Assembly (NCBI GenBank): GCA_903911435.1
Contig: CAIWDF010000014.1
Span: 1 to 45,574, forward strand
Length of the DNA: 45,574 nucleotides
Origin: an uncultured Bacteroidota bacterium
GTDB lineage: Bacteria; Bacteroidota; Bacteroidia; 2-12-FULL-35-15
Reading direction: 5' to 3'
Positions 17,395 to 26,319 of this stretch are shown here, one piece after another. The position numbers were made by a program, and so were the translations under genes. Below the pieces are notes generated by a model. The model made no database searches. It was not told the DNA's origin and saw only the letters and a program-made list of their open reading frames with translations. Positions within the stretch are counted from its first letter, which is position 1. Every line of letters begins with the position of its first letter.

Positions 17395-18414
17395 TTAAGA
17401 GGTTTTAATGATTAGATGTTGTGCCATTTTATTTGGGTTCAATTCTTTAAATTCAATATCGATAATCTTACTATTTTCCCTTTGTTCCTGACCGAAGTTG
17501 TAGGTCTTGTCGTAATAGAATAGACAGATTTCGAATGCTAGAATTAAATTTCCTGCGCGAATAGCTTCAATTGCATTTTTAGATTGTACACCACCTAGTT
17601 TTTTTCCGATACGACTTGTAGCAGCTATTAAATGTTCTTTGTCAAAATTTCCATATTCATCCACCAAATATTTCAATCGCTCTTCTTTAGGTAAATGGAT
17701 AGTCACAACAAACGCATTTTGCATTTGGAGCCAAAGACCGATTGGTAATATGTTTCTTCCAATTTTTCTACTTTCGTTTTCAACCCAACATCTCCTTGTT
17801 GAATCAATTTTTGAAAGGGAATGCCACAATTCATTTTCAAACTGTTCTTGTGAATTTTGAGGAAGTTCTCCCAATGAGCCAAATGAAGAACCTTTGTGAT
17901 GAGCTAGCTTTTCAAGATCTAGTATTTGTTCCCCGAGTCTTTCAAGTTGTTGGAGTACCAAAGTTTTTCCTGTTCCTGTTTTCCCTCCTAAGATAACTAG
18001 ATTTTTCCTTTCTTCGAAACCTTCTAGTACAAGTCTTCTGTAAGACTTATATCCTCCTTTTAAAGTAATACATTTGAATCCATAGGTCTCTAAAAACCAT
18101 GCCATGCTTGAACTACGCATACCTCCTCGCCAACAATGCACTAAAAATGTTCCAGTTGTAGATAATGAAATAGCCTGCTTCACATAGCTTTGTAACTTTG
18201 GCCCAACTATGGCCAGAGCTTCAAGAATGGCAACTTGTTTGCCTCGTTGTTTGTAAAGTGTTCCAATTATTTTTCGTTCTTCATTAGTGAATAATGGCAA
18301 ATTGATTGCTCCAACCATGTGACCTTGCTCGAACTCTGCAGGGGTACGTACATCAAGAACTGGATGATTTTCGGCTAGTTTTAAGAATTCAGAAATAGAA
18401 ACTGTTGTTGACAA
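17395..18414 (-). CDS. mnmH: tRNA 2-selenouridine synthase
   Basis: This 339-aa protein (SelU/YbbB) replaces sulfur of 2-thiouridine at the wobble position of tRNAs by selenium through a geranylated intermediate. An N-terminal rhodanese domain carries catalytic Cys94 in VHCWRGGMRSS, and a C-terminal P-loop domain carries GGKTGTGKT at 143-151. The start is a TTG, 7 bp after the stop of the POT transporter gene. selD follows without a gap. The P-loop and rhodanese pairing is diagnostic. Confidence 0.96.
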   Translation of the reverse strand: MSTTVSISEFLKLAENHPVLDVRTPAEFEQGHMVGAINLPLFTNEERKIIGTLYKQRGKQVAILEALAIVGPKLQSYVKQAISLSTTGTFLVHCWRGGMRSSSMAWFLETYGFKCITLKGGYKSYRRLVLEGFEERKNLVILGGKTGTGKTLVLQQLERLGEQILDLEKLAHHKGSSFGSLGELPQNSQEQFENELWHSLSKIDSTRRCWVENESRKIGRNILPIGLWLQMQNAFVVTIHLPKEERLKYLVDEYGNFDKEHLIAATSRIGKKLGGVQSKNAIEAIRAGNLILAFEICLFYYDKTYNFGQEQRENSKIIDIEFKELNPNKMAQHLIIKTS

Positions 18415-18421
18415 GGCGAAT

Positions 18422-19921
18422 TTATTTTACTTCTTGCATCAATTTGCGAATAAGCGGTGAAATGACAATCATGGCAATTCCTGCTATTAAAGCATAAATA
18501 GCTAGTTGTTTGTACCCATCAGTATAACCCTGCAATTTCACAAGTAAACTAGCATTTGTGTCAGAACTCGACATATCCGCTCCTAATAAACCAGCAGCGT
18601 ATTGGCCATAAGCACTAGCCAAAAACCACATTCCCATCATCATTCCTGATAATCTTTTTGGTGATAACTTGGTCATGATAGACAACCCAATTGGCGATAA
18701 GGATAGCTCTCCGAAAGTTATAACAAAATAGGCGAGTGTAAAAATGTTCAAAGAAGTCAGACCTTCTGCATCTGCAAAAAAGCGCGTGTAATAAAAAGTA
18801 AAAAAAGCTAATGCTAAAAACAAAAATCCGACACCGAATTTAATAACGGTATTGGGTTCGATTTTTCGTTTTGCCATGGCAAGCCACACTAAACCTAGTA
18901 TAGGACTAAAAATGATTACAAATAAGGAATTTGAAGTGTTGTTGACAATGTTCGGACTTGCATTAAAAAACAATAGATTATGATGTAGATTGTTTTTTGC
19001 GAAAAGGGCCAAAGAGCCTCCACTTTGTTCGAAGAAAGCCCAAAAGATGATGGAGAATAAAATAAAAATAAATGCAGCAATTAATTTTTTTCGAACCCTA
19101 GCTTCCTTCTCTTTAAATGTTTCGAAAATAAAATAGACAAAAGCTAGAGGGCCAATGGTGTACATAAAATAGTCGGTGTAATCTGTGTTTTTTATCATAA
19201 TAAAAATAAGAGGAATGCTTATGATAGAACCTGCATAGACCATTATTTCCTTGGTTGTTCGTTTACCTGTACTCAGATGTAAAAGAGGTGAATCTCCAAT
19301 AGGGCCCAGTGATTTTTTAGTAAGTAGAAAAGTGATTAAGCCAATAGTCATAACAATAGCAGCGGAAAGAAATGCATAACTCCATCCGAAATCTTTACTC
19401 TCTCCTAAATAAACACAAACAGCGCCTCCGAGCAAGGCTCCAATATTTATACCTGAATAAAATAATCCGAATCCCGCATCTCTTCTAGCATCTCCTTCAT
19501 GATAAAGTTCACCAACCATTGATGAAATGTTTGGTTTAAAAAACCCAGTTCCTATAATCGAAAGTGTGATTCCTAAGTAAAAGAAATTCTGTGGAGAAGC
19601 TACTATTATTAAATTTCCGGTAATCATTACAACTGCTCCAAACATGAGTGATTTTTTGAATCCAAGAACTTTGTCTGCAAAAATACCACCAATAAAAGTG
19701 AATGCATAAACAAATGCCTGGATGGCTCCGTATTTCAAATTGGCATCTTTATCTGATAGTGAAAGACCAAGAAGTTTGTCAGCCATAAATATTGTTAGCA
19801 CGCCTCGCATACCATAGAAACAAAAGCGCTCCCACATTTCGACTAGGAAAAGAAACCATAACTGTTTCGGATAATTTCCTTTAAAATTGCGGATTTCGTC
19901 TAATGTCAATTGTTTTTCCAT
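18422..19921 (-). CDS. POT-family proton-coupled oligopeptide transporter
   Basis: This 499-aa membrane protein has 12-14 hydrophobic segments. The POT motif ExxERFxxY appears at 28-36 (EMWERFCFYG), and the PTR2 signature FFKPNISSMVGELY near 130. It imports di- or tripeptides with protons. It is the first gene of a minus-strand group with mnmH and selD (7-bp gap), which may be only operon convenience or may hint at uptake of selenium-containing peptides. Its -7 element lies about 37 bp upstream. Confidence 0.93.
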   Translation of the reverse strand: MEKQLTLDEIRNFKGNYPKQLWFLFLVEMWERFCFYGMRGVLTIFMADKLLGLSLSDKDANLKYGAIQAFVYAFTFIGGIFADKVLGFKKSLMFGAVVMITGNLIIVASPQNFFYLGITLSIIGTGFFKPNISSMVGELYHEGDARRDAGFGLFYSGINIGALLGGAVCVYLGESKDFGWSYAFLSAAIVMTIGLITFLLTKKSLGPIGDSPLLHLSTGKRTTKEIMVYAGSIISIPLIFIMIKNTDYTDYFMYTIGPLAFVYFIFETFKEKEARVRKKLIAAFIFILFSIIFWAFFEQSGGSLALFAKNNLHHNLLFFNASPNIVNNTSNSLFVIIFSPILGLVWLAMAKRKIEPNTVIKFGVGFLFLALAFFTFYYTRFFADAEGLTSLNIFTLAYFVITFGELSLSPIGLSIMTKLSPKRLSGMMMGMWFLASAYGQYAAGLLGADMSSSDTNASLLVKLQGYTDGYKQLAIYALIAGIAMIVISPLIRKLMQEVK

Positions 19922-19959
19922 TCTGATGTTTTTCGATTTCTTAAATAACTTTTAATGTC

Positions 19960-19967
19960 CAAATATA
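19960..19967 (-). promoter_or_regulatory. -7 promoter element for the POT-mnmH-selD operon
   Basis: Read on the minus strand this is TATATTTG, a perfect TAnnTTTG, 36 bp before the POT ATG. Confidence 0.5.
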
Positions 19968-20119
19968 CATATATAATGGATGTATGTTATCAATTGAAAA
20001 AATATTGAAATAATAAATTATCGTGGGTTTTTAATCATTTCCAATTACACATAACTATTTGAATTGGATAAATTGGTTAATAGTTTAACAACCGAATTGG
20101 TTAGTTGAAAAAAATGATA

Positions 20120-20998
20120 TTAAAAAACATGCTTCTCTGCGTGATAAGAGGAACGAACCAATGGGCCACTCTCAACAAAACGAAATCCCATTTCCATTCC
20201 TTTCAGTTTGTAATTTGCGAATGTTTCAGGACGAATAAAAGCAACCACTGGGAGGTGTTTGGGTGTGGGCTGCAAATATTGGCCAATCGTTAAAACATCA
20301 CAACCTGCTTTTCGCAAATCGTCCATGGTTTCATAAACTTCTTTTTCTGTTTCTCCCAACCCAAGCATTATACCTGATTTGGTTTTCATTCCGGCATCAT
20401 GCAAACGTTTTATTAGCTCTAGGCTTCTCTCGTATTTTGCTTGAATCCGAACTTGTTTGGTAAGTCTTCTCACGGTTTCAAGGTTATGAGAAACAATGTC
20501 TGGCTTCACATCGATGATGCGTTGCAAGTTTTCCCAAATGCCTTGAAAGTCGGGTATCAATGTCTCGAATTTGGTTTGTGGACTAGCAGCACGAATTGCA
20601 TTAATCGTTTCTGCCCAAATAATCGAACCACCGTCTTTTAAATCGTCTCTATCCACTGACGTGATAACGCAATGTTTTACATTCATTAGACGAACCGATT
20701 CTGCGATTCGCTTTGGTTCTTGTAAATCAACAGCCAACGGGCGACCTGTGGCAACGTTACAAAAACCACACGAACGGGTACAGATATTTCCAAGTATCAT
20801 GAATGTTGCAGTGCCTTCGCCCCAACATTCGCCCATATTGGGGCAATTACCACTTTCGCAAATTGTGTGCAACTTATGTTTTGAAACAATTTCTCTTACT
20901 TGAGCGTATTCTTTGCCTGTTGGTAATTTTACACGCAACCATTCTGGTTTGCGAAGTAATTTAGTTTCTGTATTAGTAGTGGTTGTTGTGTCAGACAT
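20120..20998 (-). CDS. lipA: Lipoyl synthase
   Basis: This 292-aa radical-SAM enzyme inserts two sulfurs into protein-bound octanoyl groups. It has both iron-sulfur sets: the auxiliary cluster cysteines ([12 protein letters not shown]) and the radical-SAM CxxxCxxC (CTRSCGFC). The C-terminal RSSYHAEK contains the conserved serine that ligates the auxiliary cluster. Length is typical. It lies 47 bp downstream of an outer-membrane-like gene on the same strand. lpdA, a lipoamide-using enzyme, is elsewhere in the window. Confidence 0.97.
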   Translation of the reverse strand: MSDTTTTTNTETKLLRKPEWLRVKLPTGKEYAQVREIVSKHKLHTICESGNCPNMGECWGEGTATFMILGNICTRSCGFCNVATGRPLAVDLQEPKRIAESVRLMNVKHCVITSVDRDDLKDGGSIIWAETINAIRAASPQTKFETLIPDFQGIWENLQRIIDVKPDIVSHNLETVRRLTKQVRIQAKYERSLELIKRLHDAGMKTKSGIMLGLGETEKEVYETMDDLRKAGCDVLTIGQYLQPTPKHLPVVAFIRPETFANYKLKGMEMGFRFVESGPLVRSSYHAEKHVF

Positions 20999-21045
20999 TA
21001 ATTTGGATTAGTTATATCATTCGGTTGGTTCAAAAGTGGTTTATG

Positions 21046-21813
21046 TTAGAACCATTTTTTTCCGAACATTATTTTTAAGTACAACTCAACAAACACTTGT
21101 TGATTTTCATTATAAGCCATCATTGGGATAACCTGTGGATATATATCCACCAAAGCCCCTGTTTCAATTGCTTTTACACCATTGTAGCGATTCGAATATT
21201 CCGCACTTAAGGCAAATCGAGCGTATCCTCCAGGGTAAATTGTTGTGTTTTCAATGCCACTAAGGAAAGGGGCTTTACCATAAATATTGGTTTGATTGTG
21301 TAATGCAGGGTCATACCGTTCAATGGTGGATGTTTGATCGTTCTGACTGTTTCGTATTTCTAAATAAACAGGTTTAGCAAGATTAATAGTGGCACCTAGA
21401 AAGTAAGCATATCTTATTTCAACACTTTTTTTATCTGTTTTTTGATAAAGCCTATTTTGATAACCAAGCCCTGGACGAAATATTAAAAAGGAATTCAGTT
21501 TGCCATACACATACCCCTTCGCTCCTTGTCCCAAAGAGCTCACGCTTTTTACTTCTTTTGGATGTTTGAAATTCTGTGTTTCTATTTCAAACATTCTTTT
21601 ATGCTCTACAGTAACTTGTCGGCCCCTGCGATAAGAGATGCCTAATCCTCCTTCGCTATGAGCAAATACTCCAAAGCTCGCTTCATTGCGGTAAATTACA
21701 TTTAGGTCTTCTCCCTTTTGCAAACGAGTTTCGTTATCCTCTCCCTTTTGTGCCAAAGCAGCAAAACTAAGAATGGATAGAAAAATTGAACAAAAGACAA
21801 TTTTATTAGGCAT
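21046..21813 (-). CDS. Probable outer-membrane beta-barrel protein of unknown function
   Basis: With the ATG at 21811-21813 the protein is 255 aa. An upstream in-frame TTG at 21825 would add only 4 residues. The signal peptide (PNKIVFCSIFLSILSFAALA) is clear. The mature part alternates hydrophobic and polar residues as in beta strands and ends in a terminal Phe (MFGKKWF), typical of outer-membrane barrels. The peptide QKGED is repeated near the mature N-terminus. No named family is recognised. It has a consensus promoter and a small hairpin in the leader. Confidence 0.75.
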   Translation of the reverse strand: MPNKIVFCSIFLSILSFAALAQKGEDNETRLQKGEDLNVIYRNEASFGVFAHSEGGLGISYRRGRQVTVEHKRMFEIETQNFKHPKEVKSVSSLGQGAKGYVYGKLNSFLIFRPGLGYQNRLYQKTDKKSVEIRYAYFLGATINLAKPVYLEIRNSQNDQTSTIERYDPALHNQTNIYGKAPFLSGIENTTIYPGGYARFALSAEYSNRYNGVKAIETGALVDIYPQVIPMMAYNENQQVFVELYLKIMFGKKWF

Positions 21814-21831
21814 GGTGATATTCAATTCTAA

Positions 21832-21852
21832 TTTCTGAAAAAAAATCAGAAA
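21832..21852 (-). other. Small hairpin near the 5' end of the outer-membrane-protein mRNA
   Basis: A 7-bp perfect stem TTTCTGA / TCAGAAA encloses a 7-base A-run (on the plus strand). It lies between the -7 element at 21855 and the start codon, so it would form at the very 5' end of the transcript and may stabilise it. Confidence 0.4.
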
Positions 21853-21854
21853 CG

Positions 21855-21862
21855 CAAAGATA
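21855..21862 (-). promoter_or_regulatory. -7 promoter element for the outer-membrane protein and lipA
   Basis: TATCTTTG on the minus strand is a perfect consensus, 41 bp before the chosen ATG. Confidence 0.6.
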
Positions 21863-21949
21863 CAATGAAAACTTTAAAGCAAGTCGTAATATCTTATTAG
21901 AAGGGAAATATTATGTTAGTGGAGAGTAAAAAGAAAAAATGAAAATAGG

Positions 21950-22102
21950 CTATATTGCCTTTTGGGTTTTATCCGTAAAAGCTTTACCAGAGTCTATTTT
22001 ATTTATTTTTCCATACGCTGCACAACGCTCGTGACTTCTGCACGATGTCATTGAAACACTTATGAAAACAACAGACATTGCGATTACTAAAAACTTTTTC
22101 AT
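21950..22102 (-). CDS. Small lipoprotein, 50 aa, unknown function
   Basis: Translating the minus strand between the barrel gene and ung gives a short protein with a textbook lipoprotein signal: KKFLVIAMSVVF, then lipobox SMTSC with Cys21 as lipidation site. A short mature part of about 30 residues follows (RSHERCAAYGKINKIDSG...), ending at a TAG at 21950. The ATG at 22102 is preferred because it leaves a leader of about 35 nt after the promoter. An in-frame ATG at 22129 would give 59 aa but sits about 12 bp from the -7 element. The strong promoter and intact signal argue that this is a real gene. Confidence 0.75.
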   Translation of the reverse strand: MKKFLVIAMSVVFISVSMTSCRSHERCAAYGKINKIDSGKAFTDKTQKAI

Positions 22103-22141
22103 CTTTATCGGGATAAAATTCTTTCTCATTTAATTAAGGTG

Positions 22142-22172
22142 CAAAATTAAGATAATTGTTAACATAGGCAAA
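22142..22172 (-). promoter_or_regulatory. Near-perfect Bacteroidota promoter of the small lipoprotein
   Basis: On the minus strand TAATTTTG (22149-22142, then C) is the -7 element and TTTG (22172-22169) is the -33 element, 19 bp apart, the expected spacing. Confidence 0.75.
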
Positions 22173-22256
22173 AGTACAAATTATTTTTTTATAAACAACA
22201 AGCAAAACAAGAATAATTGATAGTACTTTAGTCGGATTAAATGTTAATTATTATTT

Positions 22257-22937
22257 ATGAATGCATCGAATATTAGTATAGACCCAAGTTGGAAGGCTGT
22301 TCTAAAGGAAGAGTTTTCGGCTCCATACTTTGCAAAGTTGAAAGAGTTTTTAGTAGAAGAAAAGAAACAATTTACGGTTTATCCCGCAGGCAATAAGATA
22401 TTTGCAGCATTCGACCAAACTCCTTTCGATAAATTAAAGGCAGTAATAATTGGGCAAGACCCATATCATGGCCCAGGACAGGCCAATGGTTTAAGTTTTT
22501 CGGTGAACGATGAAGTTAAAAAGCCACCATCATTGGTTAATATTTTTAAAGAAATTCAGACAGACCTTGGCATTCCAATTCCTTTGAGTGGTAATCTTGA
22601 ACCTTGGGCAAACCAAGGTATATTATTGTTAAATGCAAGCTTAACCGTGAGAGCAAACCATCCTGGGTCACATCAAAAGAAAGGCTGGGAACAGTTTACA
22701 GATGCAGTAATCAGAAAAGTATCGGATGAAAAAAAGGGCATTGTGTTTTTGCTATGGGGTAAATATGCCGAAACTAAAGAAATATTAATTAATAAGGATA
22801 AACACTTTGTTTTGAAGGCAGCACATCCTTCTCCATTAGCGGGAGGAAAGTTTTTTGGATGTAAACATTTTTCGAAGACCAATAAACTTCTCGAACATAA
22901 TTTGATTCAGCCAATCGATTGGCGAATTGAAAAGTAA
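22257..22937 (+). CDS. ung: Uracil-DNA glycosylase
   Basis: This 226-aa family-1 UDG removes uracil from DNA to start base-excision repair. The water-activating motif GQDPYHGPGQANGLSFSV contains Asp68. The DNA-intercalation loop HPSPLAGGKFFGCKHFS contains His190. Length is standard. It is a single gene, convergent with the minus-strand gene at 22943, with a 5-bp gap. Confidence 0.98.
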   Translation: MNASNISIDPSWKAVLKEEFSAPYFAKLKEFLVEEKKQFTVYPAGNKIFAAFDQTPFDKLKAVIIGQDPYHGPGQANGLSFSVNDEVKKPPSLVNIFKEIQTDLGIPIPLSGNLEPWANQGILLLNASLTVRANHPGSHQKKGWEQFTDAVIRKVSDEKKGIVFLLWGKYAETKEILINKDKHFVLKAAHPSPLAGGKFFGCKHFSKTNKLLEHNLIQPIDWRIEK

Positions 22938-22942
22938 ATAAA

Positions 22943-23722
22943 TTATTTTTTTGGAGGTGTTTCGGGTTTTGGATTGATGATATCCGAAAGCCGTGTGGCA
23001 ATAGTACTTGCTATAGGAACAAAACAGGTGTTACTTATTTTCTTTGGATTGTTTTCTTTTGAAGAAAAGGAAGCAGGAATCAATCCCGAAGATATAGTTT
23101 TACCTGCTTTATCAATAATAGTATAGTGCACAGAAGCTTCCCTTAAATAACTATCGGTGCTAAGGTTGTATGATTCAGGAACGGATTTTAGGTCTAGTTC
23201 ATTGATAAAAACAAAATATTCTGTCTTGTATTTGTTGTTGAAATAGGTCAGCATTTCTTTATCATCAATACGTGCGGTCATAAATTTTTTATCATTGTTT
23301 GCTTCTACTTGAAGTTGACCATTTATTATCCCCGATTGTTTTTGATTGGCGGAAGCTAGTTTAGTTGATTTTTCGACTAACTCAAATCCTAAGCTAGTCG
23401 ACTTATATATATACATAAGGTCTTTCCATGTTTTTGAAGAGTCAGTATAAAAGGAAACTACTGATGAAATGTTTTGTAGCTTTGATTTTAATTGATTGTC
23501 GAGTTGATGACGAAAGTTTTCGCGTATTTGTTCGAAATTCCACTTTGTTTGCTGATTGATTTTCATGTCAATCTCGCTCATGTAAAGTTTAGGTTCGAAA
23601 GGAATGAGCAGAATTTTGCCGCTTAGTTCACCAGTTTTGGTATTTCTAGTTCCTTCTTGAGCCTCCGAAAAATGAGGAAGTATGAACAATAACAGAAATA
23701 GAAATCGGTTGAGTTTGCCCAT
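22943..23722 (-). CDS. Secreted protein of unknown function downstream of rseP
   Basis: This 259-aa protein has a signal peptide (GKLNRFLFLLLFILPHFSEAQ) and a mostly alpha/beta mature part that ends in a proline- and lysine-rich tail. Conserved-looking segments are GKILLIPFEPKLYMSEIDMKI and EYFVFINELDLKSVPESYN. I do not recognise the family. It starts 6 bp after the rseP stop, so it is the last gene of the M23-dxr-rseP group and probably acts in the envelope. Confidence 0.7.
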   Translation of the reverse strand: MGKLNRFLFLLLFILPHFSEAQEGTRNTKTGELSGKILLIPFEPKLYMSEIDMKINQQTKWNFEQIRENFRHQLDNQLKSKLQNISSVVSFYTDSSKTWKDLMYIYKSTSLGFELVEKSTKLASANQKQSGIINGQLQVEANNDKKFMTARIDDKEMLTYFNNKYKTEYFVFINELDLKSVPESYNLSTDSYLREASVHYTIIDKAGKTISSGLIPASFSSKENNPKKISNTCFVPIASTIATRLSDIINPKPETPPKK

Positions 23723-23728
23723 TCACTT

Positions 23729-25051
23729 TTATTTGCTGAACAATCTTATAATATCATTCCCGTTAGTAAACAAAATTAATGCCAATAGAATAATCATACC
23801 TGCATACTGAGCGTATTCCATGACTTTTTCATGCGGTTTTCTTCGAGTAATAATTTCATAGATAAGAAATACCACATGTCCCCCATCCAAGGCTGGAATA
23901 GGAAGCAAGTTCACTACGGCAAGCATTATGCTTAAGAATGCAGTGAATGCCCAGAAGCTTTGCCAGTCCCAAGATGTATTGTATGCTTTGCCTATAGAAA
24001 GAAAACCTCCTGCTTCCTTAGCCGCACCCTTCACCGTGAACATTACTTTTATTTGTTTCAAATAACTAATTGTTGTTTCTTGAGTTTTGGATATACCTGC
24101 AGGTATAGATTCAAGAAATGAATAGTGAATCACTTGAGTTTGAAAATACTTCCTGACATCAGTGTTGATACCAACTCCAATTGTACCTGCGTCAGATACA
24201 GTTAACTTTTTCATCAATGTATCTTTCCCGCGCAATACACCAATATCAACCATTAGGTTTCTATTATTTTGCAAGACTTTGGTAACATCTTGCCTATACG
24301 GTGTAGGTGTGTTGGCAACAGAAACAACTCGATCACCCACTTGTATTCCTGCTTCGGCAGCAGGATTCGAAGGGCTAACAGCAATAACATCTAATGGATA
24401 TCGAGCTTGAACTAAATGAAATTTTCCACGAATCATTTCACTTAAATCATCATCAGTGACTGAGATTTCTACTTTCTGTCCATCGCGTTCTACTTGTATG
24501 CTTTTTGCTTTGTTAATTAACACATCTCCAAAAACTCTATCAATACTTTCGATAGGTTTATTATCAACCGAAAGTATTTTATCTCCATCTTTTAGGCCCA
24601 TTTGATAGGCGAGCGAATCGCATGCTACACCGTAGGTTGCGTTTTTAGCTGGTAAATATTCTTCACCCCAAACACACAATACCATCGAGAAAATAGCCAT
24701 TGCAAGCAATACGTTTACTGTAACACCACCTAGCATAATGATTAAACGCTGCCATGCTGGTTTCGAACGAAACTCCCAATCTTGCGGTGGTAGTTTCATT
24801 TGCTCTTTGTCAAGCGATTCGTCAATCATTCCTGATATTTTTACATATCCTCCAAGTGGCAGCCAACCTAAACCATATTCGGTATCACCTTTTTTGAATT
24901 TGAATAATGAAAACCAAGGATCGAAGAAAAGGTAGAATTTTTCCACTCTTGTTTTGAATAGTTTCGAAGGAATAAAATGTCCTAGTTCGTGCATTACTAC
25001 TAGGATAGAAAGACTTAATATTAATTGTGCTGCTTGTGTTAGTACTCCCAT
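23729..25051 (-). CDS. rseP: Site-2 zinc metalloprotease
   Basis: This 440-aa inner-membrane protease performs regulated intramembrane proteolysis of anti-sigma factors and signal peptide remnants. The zinc motif HELGH is at 21-25 in the first membrane segment. Two PDZ regions lie in the periplasmic loop (about 110-290). The second catalytic motif NLLPIPALDGGHV, with the Asp ligand, lies near 385. Length matches the family. It lies between dxr and a secreted unknown, as rseP often follows dxr in bacteria. Confidence 0.95.
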   Translation of the reverse strand: MGVLTQAAQLILSLSILVVMHELGHFIPSKLFKTRVEKFYLFFDPWFSLFKFKKGDTEYGLGWLPLGGYVKISGMIDESLDKEQMKLPPQDWEFRSKPAWQRLIIMLGGVTVNVLLAMAIFSMVLCVWGEEYLPAKNATYGVACDSLAYQMGLKDGDKILSVDNKPIESIDRVFGDVLINKAKSIQVERDGQKVEISVTDDDLSEMIRGKFHLVQARYPLDVIAVSPSNPAAEAGIQVGDRVVSVANTPTPYRQDVTKVLQNNRNLMVDIGVLRGKDTLMKKLTVSDAGTIGVGINTDVRKYFQTQVIHYSFLESIPAGISKTQETTISYLKQIKVMFTVKGAAKEAGGFLSIGKAYNTSWDWQSFWAFTAFLSIMLAVVNLLPIPALDGGHVVFLIYEIITRRKPHEKVMEYAQYAGMIILLALILFTNGNDIIRLFSK

Positions 25052-25117
25052 TAGTATAGTTGGTTCACTTAATTTATTAGTTCAATTGTCAATTGTTTTG
25101 CTTTTGTTTGCTTTTTA

Positions 25118-26290
25118 CTAGTGCTTCATTCCGTTTGCTACGAGCGTTGTGGCAATTCTTCTTGTTTCGTTATCGGTGGCTACATAATCATCGTAGCTTG
25201 GTTTGGCGATAAAAGCAATGGTTTGTAAACAATTTTCAACCACATCACTCATCTCTAAAAATCCAATTTTATCTTTCAGGAAAGCCGCAACAGCTATTTC
25301 GTTGGCTGCATTGAGCACACATGGAGAGTTACCACCTTTATTCATAGCTTCAAAAGCAAGTGCAAGATTACGAAATGTTTTTGTATCGGCTTGTTCAAAT
25401 GTGAGTTGAGGATAGTTAAAAAAACTAAAACGTGGAAAGTCTGATTTCATGCGGTTTGGATAACCCATGGCATATTGTATGGGAAGCTTCATATCCGGCA
25501 AACCCATTTGTGCTTTCATGCTTCCATCAGTAAACTGAACAATGGAGTGAACAATGCTTTGTGGATGTACAATGACATCAATCTGTTCTGCTTTCAATCC
25601 AAATAACCATTTCGCTTCTATTACTTCTAGTCCTTTGTTCATAAGGCTTGCCGAATCGATAGTGATCTTTGCTCCCATGTCCCAATTAGGATGTTTGAGG
25701 GCTTGTTCTTTTTTTACAGTTGCCAAAAAAGTTTTGTCTTTTCCTCTGAAGGGTCCACCAGATGCAGTGAGGTAAATCTTTTCAATAGGGTTGTGAAACT
25801 CACCAGCAAGGCATTGAAAAATGGCCGAATGTTCCGAGTCGACAGGATAAAGGTTCACTGCTTTTTCTTTGGCAAGTGCAGTTACTAGCTCGCCTGCTAC
25901 AACTAAGGTTTCTTTGTTAGCAAGTGCTATTTGTTTTCCAGCTTTGATGGCAGCCAAAGTCGATTCGAGGCCAGCATAACCAACAATGGCAGTCAATACC
26001 AAATCGATGCTATCCATGGATACTACTTCGGCTATTGCTTTTTTACCTGCAAACACCTTTATATCGTGAGGAAGCAAGGCTTCTTTCACATACTTGTATT
26101 TCTCTTCATCCGCTATCACCAACGTGTTGGGGTTAAATTCGATGGCTTGTTGTATCAACAAATCGGCATTGCTATGGCCTGTGAGTACTTCCACAGCAAA
26201 GCTATCGGCATTGGCACGTATTACATCCAACGCCTGTGTGCCAATAGAACCAGTGCTACCAAGTATGGCTATGTTTTTTTTTTCTCTCAA
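25118..26290 (-). CDS. dxr: 1-deoxy-D-xylulose 5-phosphate reductoisomerase
   Basis: This 390-aa protein converts DXP to MEP in the non-mevalonate isoprenoid pathway. The NADPH motif LGSTGSIGTQALDVI, the metal-site VDSEHSA and the flexible loop region SASLMNKGLEVIEA are present. The apparent start is a TTG. Codons 3-6 run through ten consecutive A, where polymerase slippage could change the frame. M23 lies 29 bp upstream and rseP 66 bp downstream on the same strand. Confidence 0.96.
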   Translation of the reverse strand: MREKKNIAILGSTGSIGTQALDVIRANADSFAVEVLTGHSNADLLIQQAIEFNPNTLVIADEEKYKYVKEALLPHDIKVFAGKKAIAEVVSMDSIDLVLTAIVGYAGLESTLAAIKAGKQIALANKETLVVAGELVTALAKEKAVNLYPVDSEHSAIFQCLAGEFHNPIEKIYLTASGGPFRGKDKTFLATVKKEQALKHPNWDMGAKITIDSASLMNKGLEVIEAKWLFGLKAEQIDVIVHPQSIVHSIVQFTDGSMKAQMGLPDMKLPIQYAMGYPNRMKSDFPRFSFFNYPQLTFEQADTKTFRNLALAFEAMNKGGNSPCVLNAANEIAVAAFLKDKIGFLEMSDVVENCLQTIAFIAKPSYDDYVATDNETRRIATTLVANGMKH

Positions 26291-26319
26291 TGTTCTATTA
26301 TAAATTTTCTAACTAACTT

